From the NCBI RefSeq assembly GCF_019112545.1, contig NW_025064889.1, positions 1,347,893-1,411,892 on the forward strand: a DNA stretch of 64,000 nt, read 5' to 3'. The notes beneath the pieces are model-generated. The model was not told the DNA's origin. It saw nothing but the letters and a program-made list of their open reading frames with translations, and ran no database searches. The DNA comes from Guyanagaster necrorhizus (lineage: Eukaryota; Basidiomycota; Agaricomycetes; Agaricales; Physalacriaceae). Positions 1-11,155 of this stretch are shown piece by piece; the stretch's first letter is position 1, and every line of letters starts with the position of its first letter. The position numbers were made by a program, and so were the translations under genes.

Positions 1-1510
1 AGATGATACTGAAAACAGAGACATTTTACAGTATGCTGTGACAGAATACATCTGGAAGGAGTATGGCTGATGGCACCCAGAGGATCCCCTCAGGCTGATG
101 CCCCCTTATCAACCAAAAACCCAGCTATAGCCAATGCCAAGCTCCCCACCTATCCTGCTGAAATGGGCTGTATACACAGCACCATCTATCTGAAGCTAGG
201 CTACAACATTGAACCCATCAATCTGAAGCATGGCAACTCAGCTAACTAGAACCTGATACCAGCTGACTACTCTAGCATAATGATATGAGAAGATCCAAAA
301 CTCTTAGACAAATAGGGGGAGCTGACTTCTTGAGGGGCAACCATCCTCTGACAAGACAGAAACCAGCAGGATAGGGAAGGAACTAATATGAGATGATCCT
401 GAAGCCATCCACCTCAGGTTTACTATCTGAGATGAGATAATTGTCAGAAAGGACACTGCTCTAAAAGAGAGTTTGGTGGCTAACGACTACTCTCTTCACT
501 CTTTCTCAGGGCCACCTACCATATAGAGTTGGCCACCATTCAATCAATGGCCTAACCCCATAAGGTCATTATCAGAGAATGCTGCTGTGATAAACTGCCA
601 ACCTGACCTCTTACAGAAATCCCACCCCTTCAGAGACACCTCCAATGACATTAACTGATTCATTATCAACTGCAAACAGTACTTTGAGGTCTACATTGTA
701 TACCTTGGAACCAACATGAATAAAGTAGCCTTCATCTCCTCTTATTTAAAGGACAAGGCTAAAACATAGTAGACACTTCTCTCTCCAACCTTCTTCTCCT
801 CTATGAGACAACATTATCACTACTCTTCCTGGCCTATATTCAAACAAATGCTACATGATAAATTCATCGATCTGGCTATACAGAAGGTACACAAGCAGAA
901 AATCAAGAAGTATAAAATGAGAGACAAGGCAGCAACCAACTACTTTGATAAGCTAGAACAACTCACCAAACTAGCCAGTATATGGAAGGACATGGCAAAT
1001 GACAGACAAATAGTCAAAGCCCTCAAGAGAGGAGTTCCCCTATTATACATCATGATGATTTTAGCTATTGGCATAAAGACACTTATGCCAGTAGGATATG
1101 ATGGATGGAAAGAGCACATCATCAAAATGTACAGGGAATGACAAAGGCAGAAAGTGGAGCAGTTGACCCTGCAAGACTATCCCAAGAAATCAACCCCATC
1201 AACTCCATCTAAAGCAATGGAGACAACTGCTGGGAAATTATTGAACTCTCTAATAGCTGGCTACAGAACTCAAAAAACTGAAACAGGCACAACCTACATG
1301 GGGATGGGGAAGGCCATAGACATTGATCAGATAAAGAAGAAAGGCAAGTGCTTTAATTGTGGGCAAAAGGACCACATGGTGAAGGACTGCCTGAAGAAAA
1401 AATGAATGCACAAAGATATTTGAGTGCAAATTGCTGAACTACAAAAAGAGGATGAAGAGCTCAGCAAGAAAATCAAAGTGGAGGAGGTAAAAGACAGGGC
1501 CAACCAGTGA
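1..1510 (+). pseudogene. Gag of Gypsy element 1 (partial, decayed)
   Basis: Collinear with the Gag of element 2 from about 9,640 onward. An open piece at 803-1,141 matches the retrotransposon Gag (capsid-like) region, and 1,154-1,405 carries the zinc knuckle CFNCGQKDHMVKDC, a standard CX2CX4HX4C nucleic-acid-binding motif. The frame is broken several times by TGA and TAG. It ends in a TGA near 1,508-1,510, at the same relative place as in element 2. In life Gag would package the element RNA into virus-like particles; this copy cannot make a full protein. The 5' part lies outside the window. Confidence 0.8.
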
Positions 1511-4500
1511 GCAATTCCACTAGATCAGCTGAAACCTCTCATAGTGTGCGATCAACAGCTGCTAGTTGGACTGATAAGACCTTTGTAGATACTTCTATGC
1601 CTGTTTTACCTATGCATTTGGATATACCACCAGTTTTGACTCTGCACACCCAAGAATTGCCAAAAGAAAAAACTTAAATGCCTTTAGGCTGAACAGGGAC
1701 AGAGAGTCCCAAAACCTGACTCAAACCATTCAACACAGAATAGACCTGAAGGGCTATCAAGGACACTAAGAACAAAGCCATGGCAAAAGCTGTGCTTCAA
1801 AACTGGGTCCATCAGACTCAGGCTGAGGAAGTAGTTGATGAGGTAATAGAAGGGATGAGAAGGATTGAATGACATCAAGCCCTGGAATGGCTCAACAAGC
1901 TTCATGGACTATGCAAGTTCATCTGCTGATCCAAAACTCCAAGATGAGATTTAATCTCCAAAGCCCAGATTGAGACACTCACATCTTGATCTGTTTATGT
2001 GGTGACCACTCTGATCAACAGTGGTTGTACCAGAAGCTCCATTAATCATGCTTTTATTGACAAGCACAAACTTTCAACCCAGGCTATGGTGATATGCTTG
2101 GTAACAGCTAAGTGACTAAGAGAAGTGAATGAGAAATAAACTCTCAAACACCAACATCTAACCACTCAATACACAATTACCAAATACAGTTGAGGTCAGT
2201 TGTTTCAAGTCTGATAGAAGCACTCTTGCAGTCTTAAGTAAAATCAAAGAAACAGTCAATAAAGACAGTTATTTAACTCTATCTTGCTTTCAAAGATGCA
2301 ATACTCATGAGAGTAGTTTATAGCAATGTTTAAGTATAATTAGGACTTAGAATCAATGCCAAATTGTGCTCCAAATCAACTTAGAATATTCCAAAACCCA
2401 ATAAACTCCAAAACCCAAATACTAAGTCTATCAAGCACTTAGGCTTGACTAGCTGCACTCTTGGCTGGCTAGCAGTCCTCAAAACTGAAGAACTTGTATT
2501 CTGATGCTGAAACCCTTATAGTTTGGAACCCAAATTAATCCAAAACCCAAAATATAGTTATTATTCCAATCTAATTCTCTCTCTAAGTGACAAAGCAACT
2601 TAAATAAATCACTAAGTCAAAGCAGAACTCAAAATCTGTTATCCCAGGGACTAGCTACAGTGGGCTAGAAGGCTTGAACATGGGGGTGGGTCGCTTGCTT
2701 TCTATTTCCCCCCCATTCCCTTCTTTTATACACTAACAACAGATACAGAATCTATAAATAACACATTCAAAATAATATTTCTCCTGTTTAAAGCAGAATC
2801 ATGCCATTATTCTGGAATGGTGGCACTCCTGGACTCCCCTAGGCTTGCCCAGACCTGCCTGGCCACTGCACAGCTTTATTTTAAGCCTACAGTGTCTGTG
2901 GGTACCTAACTCCTTTCTGTCTACTCAAAGTTTTAATCCTCTGAGTTATTCTTAGTAGCTTGATCGATTAGGCCTGATCAGGCCTGGTCAACTGGTCCTA
3001 TCCACTCTATTCCTCTCAATTCTAAGTCCCTTAGATCACCTGATACCTAAGAAATTTGGACTTAGGCATTTGAGTCAAAACTCACAGTGCTAGCCACAGA
3101 TCATTGGGTCTCACTTCTTACTGCTTCTGGATAATACTATCTCTACTCAATACTCCATAACTGGCTATGGTATTATACCTCTAGCTGTCTTAGAATATAC
3201 TTGTCTTAGTGGCATATAGAATTGGCCCCATTTGAGGTACCATTTCTAAGTCCAACTTGGACTTAGTATTTTTTAAGGTGTGGTGCTGAACTTTTCTAAG
3301 TTCAAACCTGACTTAGGATTTTTATCCTTAGGCCATGTTATTTTACAAAGTCCCTTTTAGACTTAGTATTGGTGACTAGCATGACTATCAGCTCAGAGCC
3401 TCTGCCATAGTCCTCTACTGGCTAATGATTCTCAGTTACTAGCATATTCTAGTGTGTTATGCAGAATTTGCAAATTATAGGGCTGGATATGTAGCCTGTA
3501 TATCAATGGCAGCCCCAATCTCAGTTTATAATGCAGATGAAACCAAGAATCAGGCCAGTTCAATTACTGAGTTCATGGAACTCAGACTCACAATCAGTGA
3601 TCACTCCAAACAAATTGACCTGACAGTTATAGACCTAGGAACCAAGGAAATTTTTCTTGGCCACAACTGGTTGATATGCTATAACCCACTGATTAACTGA
3701 AAAACCAGGAGGATCATGTTTGTGAGATGCTGATGTCAGAAGATGCCATTTGAGCTACTCAACCAAGACTCAGAAGATTGATGGGGTGATGAAATGGAGA
3801 ATGAGGAGACCATTCTCACTGTGGATCTTCAATGGGAACTACATATCCAAGCCATTTACCACACCAATAACTTGGCTGCCAAGGCCAATAAAGGCAAGAA
3901 GAAGAGAGCCTTCAAAGAAATGATGCCTAAATGGGTCTGTGACTTCAGGGATCTATTTGAAAAGGAGAGCTTTGATGAATTGCTGGAACTGAAGCTCTGA
4001 GACCATAGAATTGAGTTGATTCCTAATGCTAATGCTAATTTGGACTGCAAAATGTATCTTCTCAGAAACAATGAACAATAGAAGCTGGACAAGTTCCTGG
4101 ACAAAAATCTGTCTAGTGGATGAATTTGACCCTCCAAATCTCTAATGGCTTTCCCATTTTTCTTCATCAAAAAGAAAGATGGGAAGCTTTGATCAGTCCA
4201 GAACTATCAAAAACTGAATAAAATGACCATCAAAAACTAGTACCCTCTGCTTTTGATCTCAGAACTGATGAACAAACTTCAGAGAGCCAAGTATTACACC
4301 AAACTCAATGTTAGGTGAGGATATAATAATGTCCAAATTAAGAAAGAGGACAAGTGGGAGGCCATCTTCAGGATGAATTGAGGACTGTTCGAGCCCACAG
4401 TCATGTTCTTTGGGCTCACTAACTCCCTTGCAACTTTCCAATAGATGATGAACAATATTTTCAAAGATGTCATCACCACTGGGAAGGTCACCATTTACCT

Positions 4501-6827
4501 CAATGACATTCTCATTATGTCAAGAACAAAGGAGGAATACAGAAAGTTGGTATGACAGGTACTGGCTCTCATGAAGAAATACAAGCTATTCCTCAAAACA
4601 GAAAAATGTGAATTCAAGGTACTCAAAACCAAATACCTCAGAGTCATTATTAGCAAGGAAAGTATTCAAATAGACTCTGTCAAGGTAGCAGGAGTAACAG
4701 AGTGGCTCAAACCCATCAAAAAGAAGGAATTACAATCTTTTCTCAGCTTCATAAACTTCTACTGACAATTCATCCAAAATTACAGCAAAATCATCTGACC
4801 AATGACACAGCTAACTGGCAATTCTCCTTAGGCTTGGAGCCACTCTCAGCAAGCCACCTTCAATGACTTAAAATGCTGACTGGCTGAGAATGTTATACTG
4901 GCCATCCTCATCCAGAAAGGGAAATTCTGTGTCAAAGCTGATTCTAGTGAAGGCACCATTGGAGCAGTACTTTTCCAAGAGCAAGGGGAGAAATGGCATC
5001 TAGTCACATTCTTGTCTAAGGCACTCACAATCACTGAATGGAATTATGAGATATATGACAAGGAGCTCCTTGCTATTATACTTATATTAGAAGAATGATG
5101 ACACTACCTGATCGGAGCCAGCTAGATTTTCAAAATCTGAACCAATTACCAAAACCTATACTATTTCTGACAGCCACAGAAATTAAACCACCAACAAGCA
5201 TGACAGATCACTGAGCTCAGCCAATACTAATATATATTACACTATAAAGCAGGAACAGCAAACAAGAAGGCAGATCTTCTTAGCCAACAAGTGGATCATG
5301 ATCAGAGAGGAGATGACAACTATGAAGTGATGTTATTACAGCCCAAACACTTTAGAGCTATGATAATGCCAATGGAGAAAGAAATCTATGAGTGCATCAA
5401 GAGTATGACTCAAGATAGCTGCCAATGAGACCAACAAGTGGCTCCATCTCTCAACCATGAGTGAGGCATGATAAAAGAGGGCAGACTAATTTGATATGAT
5501 GAGCAGATTTATATTCTCTGAAACAAGGAGCTACATGGCAAAATCATTGCCACTTGTTATGATCACACTACTGCCAGTCACTCTGACATCACCAAAACCA
5601 AGGAGTTAGTACTGCAAGAGTACTGATGGCTTAAAATGAGCAATGATATCACTGAATATATCAAAGCATGTAAGGTCTGTCAGTGAGGCAAGTCATCGAC
5701 ACAGGCCCAAGCTATGCTGCTTCATCTGAATGAGGTTCCATCATCACTGTGGACCCACATTTCTGTTGATATGATCACAGGACTACCAGACTATAACAGC
5801 TATAATGCGATCATCATCATTGTCAATTGATTCTCCAAAGCGATCATCCCAATTGCTTGCTCTATGAAACTGTCTTCTAAAGGGTGGGAAAAAATCCTAT
5901 GCAATGAGGTCTATGCTAAATATAGCATGCCTCAGATAGTTATCTCAGACAGAGGATCACAATTTGTCTCCAAATTCTTGGATGACCTCTATCGCCTTCT
6001 AAACATCAAAAGGAATGCATCTACCATGTACCACTCTCAAACTGATGGACAAATGGAATGCACAAATCAAGAAGTGGAGAAATATCTCCATCTCTGCATT
6101 AACTACTGACAAGATGATTGAGTGAAATAGTTAGCCCTTGCCACCTTCCAATACAACAACCAGGTACACTCAGTGACAGGGAAGATGCTGTTCTTCATTA
6201 ATCACAGATGCCACCCTCACATCAATCAGACCAAATGACATTGAACAACAACCTCTGCATCTACAGACTTTGCCAATACTATAGCAAAAATCCACACAGA
6301 AACCAAAGCAGCTCTTGAAAAGGCTGCAATGAAAATGAAAAAACAATACAACAAACATCACTGACCAGCATATGAATATCTCATCAATGATAAGGTTTGG
6401 CTGGATACAACCAACCTTCATCTGCCACATCCCAAGCACAAACTGTCAGATAAGTATACTGGCCGCTTCCAAATTATTTCTAAAATTGGAGCCAGCACCT
6501 ACAAAATCTGTCTACCCATGACTTGGAAAATTCATGATGTCTTTAATGAGACACTGCTAAATCCCTATATTGTGCCAGCATTCCTCAATCAGGAATGGCT
6601 ACCACCATCGCTGTCTGACCTTATCAATGATAAAAAACACTATGAAGTCAACCAAGTTTTAAACCACAAACTCTGAAAGGTCAAAGCAAAGAGAGGAGGG
6701 AATGACAATGACAGTGGACTATCTCATCAGCTGGAAGGGCTATAGACCAGAATCCAACCAGTGGGTGAACAAAAAGCTAATGAATGCTGACAATGCTATA
6801 CATGACTATAAATTATCCTTAAATTAA
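1511..6827 (+). pseudogene. Pol of Gypsy element 1 (decayed, split by an insertion)
   Basis: One pol reading frame can be followed by comparison with element 2. It holds an aspartic protease remnant near 2,010-2,050, the RT region 3,990-4,790 with a decayed catalytic box near 4,495-4,510 (Tyr-Leu-Asn-Asp rather than Tyr-Leu-Asp-Asp), RNase H near 4,920-5,300, the integrase core near 5,750-6,060 (ISDRGSQFVSKF is readable at about 5,943-5,978) and a chromodomain near 6,715-6,825. The frame ends at TAA 6,825-6,827. Many in-frame TGA/TAG codons sit where element 2 or the family has Arg, Trp or Gln. The insertion 2,090-3,505 lies between protease and RT. It is clearly dead, and more decayed than element 2. 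Confidence 0.85.
2090..3505. mobile_element. 1,416-bp insertion with TGATAT...ATATCA ends and ATGG target duplication
   Basis: Compared with element 2, Gypsy element 1 contains an extra 1,416 bp. Removing 2,090-3,505 and one copy of ATGG (2,086-2,089 and 3,506-3,509) restores gap-free alignment around 11,700-11,760 of element 2, so both boundaries are exact. The ends form a short inverted repeat (TGATAT at the left, ATATCA at the right), the TG...CA type usual for LTRs. No internal repeat, primer site or coding domain was seen, so a large solo LTR is the simplest reading. A non-autonomous DNA element is less likely. It is rich in copies of the word CTAAGT/ACTTAG. Confidence 0.75.
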
Positions 6828-6860
6828 GCTATCAGGACAATGGTCTTAAGGAGAGGGCAA

Positions 6861-7296
6861 TATTATGATTTTTTCCATTTCTTTCCTGACTTAACTCCTA
6901 TTTATGCTTAGTCAGAGTGCTAAAACAAGCACTTAGGATCATGGAACAAGGTTTAGTCATCACAACTAGCCAAGTCCATCATTGTCTTTTGATGCAATAA
7001 TATTACCTGACAATGCTCAAGGACAATGAGCACAACAGACAGAGAAATCCACAATAAGCATGCAGTATTATTAGCAGACCCTGTATAGTATTTAAAGAGG
7101 CTCGCTCTTGCTGAAAATCTCCAGCTTCAAGCTAAAGTTTATTCTATCTCATTCTACTCTCAAGCTAGTCACACAAAGCCTTGAAGCACTGAGAGTCAAC
7201 ACTGATATATAAAAGTGAACTCTGATAGAAGACTCAAACATGAAGCTATGTTAGTTTATCACATGCTTGTTGATCACATGCAGCTTGAGCCTAACA
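6861..7296 (+). repeat. 3' LTR of Gypsy element 1
   Basis: It follows the purine tract AAGGAGAGGG (6,848-6,857), starts TATTATGATTTT and ends GCCTAACA. It is alignable with the 433-bp LTRs of element 2, including the shared words CCAGCTTCAAGCTAAAGTTT and the CTAACA end. The start TA in place of TG fits a G-to-A change. The base pairs after it (CTTGC) belong to the disrupted Copia element; the partner target site is outside the window. Confidence 0.85.
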
Positions 7297-7427
7297 CTTG
7301 CCCTTCTGCATCACACTCACTGGACTTGGCAACATGTGCATGAGTCATTCTGCCATGTAAGCATACCTCACAATCATTGTCAGAGGTAGATACTGTGTTA
7401 TCCAGTTTCAATCCATTGACTAACTAG
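7297..7427 (-). pseudogene. Copia integrase zinc-finger fragment between two Gypsy elements
   Basis: Read on the minus strand, these 131 bp continue exactly in frame from the Copia piece that ends at 15,517 once element 2 and one TCTTT copy are removed. The joined reading gives the typical Copia pre-integrase/zinc-binding region, with a C-x2-C pair in CEVCLHGRMTHAHVAK. One in-frame TAG occurs at the junction. It shows that both Gypsy elements inserted into the same Copia ORF, 131 bp apart. The downstream Copia part would lie to the left of the window. Confidence 0.8.
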
Positions 7428-7432
7428 TCTTT

Positions 7433-7864
7433 TATCACGATTTTCACCTTTCTCCTTATTTTTACCCCTATTTACGCTCACAGGACTATAGGAAAAGGGG
7501 ACTTAGTCATCACAACTAATCCATCTATCACCCATTAAAAGATAAAATGCTTGACAACAACAAGCAGCCTTTTATATGTGGTTGTGATGCTCAACAATGA
7601 AGAGCACTATGGATACAGACAGATACAATTAGTAGGATTATTATTAGCACAAATAGTATAGTATTTAAGACCCACAAGCTCTCACTGGTATACCCCAGCT
7701 TCAAGCTAAAGTTTACAAATACACCATTCTATTCTCGAGCTCATACTATGGCCTTGTGATACACTGATCCAAAGACATATACAGTGGATTCAGGTGATCT
7801 CTCGAAGTGCAAAGGGACATCTGTCTATCACATGTTTAGGTTCACATGATGCTTGGGTCTAACA
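7433..7864 (+). repeat. 5' LTR of Gypsy element 2
   Basis: It starts TATCACGATTTTC (TG decayed to TA) and ends GGGTCTAACA, matching the 3' LTR over its whole length with one small indel. It contains the stretch GTATAGTATTTAAGACC, a possible TATA-type promoter region. It is preceded directly by the TCTTT target repeat. Confidence 0.92.
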
Positions 7865-7920
7865 ATTAGCTCGAAGCTTCCTCCTTCCTTTTCTCAAGCC
7901 CAATTATGCTGAGAAACTGA

Positions 7921-10900
7921 ATGCCCCCAGCAACGACTGCTGACTTGAATCATGACTTCTTTGAGCTTATTGCTTCCATCATCAGAACATTGCTCAGCCT
8001 TCTCACCATCATCACCCTCTGCCATGGATGATAATCAGTAACAGCTTGGATAGTCAGGCACTATCAAGCATTTCAGCAGATTCAACACATACTATGAAAC
8101 GTAACCCCTGATCTCCTATTTCATGACATCCCTGCCTCCATCAGAACATCCTTCCAGCCACAAGGGCGACTCTTATTAGAAACCAGGAATAATGACTTGC
8201 ATACAGGGAGCCTTCATAAGGAAGAAGGACCTCAGAACCCCCCTTGACGAAACAGTAGAAACCACTACCCTGCTCTCGCAGGATTCTAAAACCTGTGGAT
8301 GACAAATGTCGACCAGGAGCCTGAGTAGGTCCCCGACAACATTGCTCCAGCAGTCTCAGCCTCCAAGCCTCCCTCCTCTTCGGTCCCCTCAGGGATTGGA
8401 AACTATGCTCGGGACTCCCTTGATGCCACTCGGATAGCTTTGAAATCCCATGAAACCCCTGACATTCTCCATAACTCTCTATATGCTCCCACTGAGTCAA
8501 ACTCTGCCTCCAGCCAGTCTATCAGCAGGTTGGGGATTGAGGACCCGCACAGAAGAATAATACACCCCGACTACGCCAATGTCGAAATTGCCATCTCCAC
8601 AGCTGGAAATCCCCATCAACATCTCCATGTTGGGAGTGAGCCAGAAGTCGGGACCACCAGCACCAGAGAGAGGATTGCCTGGGACAGGATCATACAGTGG
8701 GTATTCCCAGACTGAGATCTTATAGTCCCCTTTAACTACAATGACACAGTACAGCAGCAGCAGCAGAACCAGGCCAGACAGGCCGAGATCTGATAAGCCC
8801 AAGAAGAGCTCGCCGAGTACATATGAAATAAAGTCCAAGAATGATATGAAGCTGCAGAATATGACTGGCAGGGGAGAGAGCAGAGAAGGAGGGAAGAAGG
8901 CAAAAGAATGGGATTAGCCTCCTCAGGCTGGTACAAGCTTCACACTGATTTGGGATCTCTATTCAGAGAGCCCGACTCAGACACTGACCTCTGGACAGGG
9001 CCCACCAGCATCGTCAGCTGAGACAAGGCTATCAGATGAGGCCAGGCCAACAGCAACCGACCCCTCACCCCTCAGTACCCTACCCAAACTGACACCATCT
9101 CCTCAGACACCAACTCCATACTCAGAGCCTACAGGCTCTGAGTACCAGACAATGCCCACATCTCTGACCGGGCTCTCCAGCAATTCCTGGGAAGTAGAAT
9201 CGCCCACCAGTTTCTTAATCCTGAGTTCCGATATTACTTCAGCCTCTATAGCCAAGAACTAGAGGAGATGAGAGCACATGGAGGAATGCGATACAGCTGG
9301 CTCAGCAACCCTCCTGTCTATCGCACAGATACAAGGGCCGGCCCTAGCAGTGCCAGACCTAGCATCCAAGTTGACATAAGGGTCTCCAATGACCCTACGA
9401 CCATCAGTGCCATCTATTTATGACCCGTCCATCAGTTCCCTTCTCGAGGAAGGAGACAATGGGGATGAGGGCAATAAGGGGGAAGGCGAAGATATAGATG
9501 AAGAGGCTCTGAGAGAAGAAATAGAGTGAACAAAGAATGAAGAATACCAGGAGCTGTATGATCAGGGAAGGAAGTTCTTATAGCAAGATGCATGCTGGCA
9601 AGTGATGTCTCTAGGACTTGAATATCAGTATGTAGAAGAAACTGAAAAAAGAAAGATTTTACAGTATGCCACGATGGAATATGCATGGAAAGAATATGGC
9701 CGGCAGCATCCAGAAGACCTACTCATGCCGATACCCCCATATCAACCCAGCAATCAGCCGAAAATGCCAGCACCAATGCCGCAAACCCCACCAGTCCCAT
9801 CAAAGCATGCAATATACATAGCACCCTTAATCTGAAGTCAGGCCAAGACTAACCCCTCAGTCCGAAGTACGGCTTCTTGGCTTAACTGCACCCAAGACCG
9901 ACCAAACCAAATGGTGCGATGGCTAGAAGGATTCCAAAACCCCTGGACTGGCAAGAGAAGCTGACTCCTGAGGGCACAGCCACTGCCAGATCAAGCAGGA
10001 GAAAGCAGGACAGGAAAGGAGCCAGTACAGGATGATCCTGAAGCAGTACGACTCAGGTTTACAGTATGGGAAGGGGTCATCGTGCAAAAGAATGCACTCT
10101 CTCAAGGGAGCCCCATAGCCGATGACAGCTCCTTACATTCCTTCTCCGCTGCCCTACAAGAATGGCACCAACCCCCTTTTGAAGAATGGCCCAACCTGAT
10201 GGAGGCATTACCCCACGATGCCACTGTCCTTTAATGTCATCCCGATCTCCTACAAAAGCTGTGACCCTTCAAAGGGGCATTCGACAACATCGACCGATTC
10301 CTTGTTGATTGCGAACAGTACTTCGAAGTATACATTGGTTATCTGGGGACTGACATGAACAAGATAGTGTTTGCCACCTCTTATCTTGAAGAGAAGGCAA
10401 AAACATGGTGGATTTTAATTTCCCCAAACTTCTGATCCACCATGCGCAATCACTACCGATATCTCTCATGGCCAGTGTTCAAACAAATGCTAAATGACAA
10501 GTTCATTGATCCAGCAGTGCAAGAAGTACACAAACAAAAAATCAAAGAGTACAAGATGGGGGACAAGGCTGCGATGGACTACTTTGACGAGTTGGAAAGG
10601 CTCGCTAAACTAGCAGGAATATGAGAAGACACAACCAACACTGGCCATATGGTCAAAGCCCTCAAGAGAGAAGTTCCCTCCTTGTACCTCATGATGATCT
10701 CTACGATGGGTGTCAAAGAATTGATACTCACCGGATATGATGCATGGAAAGAACAGATCGTCAAGATGTATAAGGAATGACAAAGGCAGAAAGTGGAATC
10801 ATTGACACTCTAAGATTACACTAAGAAGTCGACACTGCCAACCCCAAACAAAAACTCAGAGACAACTGCTGGAAAACCATCAGGATCCTCAATGGCTTCA

Positions 10901-11155
10901 CCATCTTATAGTGCACAGAAGACTGGGACCAGAATCACATATACAGGCACCAGCAAGCTGATGGATATAGATCGCATGAAGAAAGAAGGAAAATGCTTCA
11001 ACTGCAGTCAGAAGGGGCATATGATGAAGGATTGCCCAAAGAAGAAAAGAATGCGTGAAGACATACAGGCACAAATCACCGAGTTACAAAAGGAGAAAGA
11101 AGAACTTGCACTGAAAACAAAAGTGGAGGAAGTAAAAGATGAGGTCAGCCAGTGA
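7921..11155 (+). pseudogene. Gag of Gypsy element 2 (long N-terminal region, capsid, zinc knuckle)
   Basis: A frame starting near ATG 7,921 can be followed with interruptions to TGA 11,153-11,155. The N-terminal third (8,440-9,400) is rich in Ser, Pro and Gln, includes a short polyglutamine run coded by CAG repeats near 8,752-8,766, and has no domain I recognise. The capsid-like retrotransposon Gag region lies at about 10,270-10,790 (an aromatic run in CEQYFEVYIGYLG and KAKTWWI). The zinc knuckle CFNCSQKGHMMKDC is at about 10,993-11,034, followed by a basic and then coiled, Glu/Lys-rich tail. Stops are TGA, TAG or TAA at Arg, Gln or Trp codons. It is unable to produce full Gag. Confidence 0.8.

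Larger units (their letters stand above)
1..7296 (+). mobile_element. Ty3/Gypsy chromovirus-type retrotransposon 1 (5' end outside window)
   Basis: Decayed LTR retrotransposon entering from the left edge. In order it shows Gag with a CCHC knuckle (about 1,350-1,395), a protease remnant (about 2,000-2,060), reverse transcriptase, RNase H, integrase and a C-terminal chromodomain, then a purine tract (6,848-6,857) and a 3' LTR (6,861-7,296). The order PR-RT-RH-IN-chromodomain is that of chromoviruses. It is collinear with the second element at 7,433-15,511. A 1,416-bp insertion (2,090-3,505) splits it at the protease/RT spacer. Stops in the pol frame fall where C-to-T change would convert Arg, Trp or Gln codons, so it is not autonomous. 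Immediately right of it is Copia integrase sequence, so it inserted into a Copia element. The left LTR and target duplication lie outside the window. Confidence 0.9.

Noticed and set aside
7865..7885. Primer-binding site of Gypsy element 2
   Set aside because: The sequence after the 5' LTR does not clearly match the 3' end of a tRNA I can name, so none was annotated.
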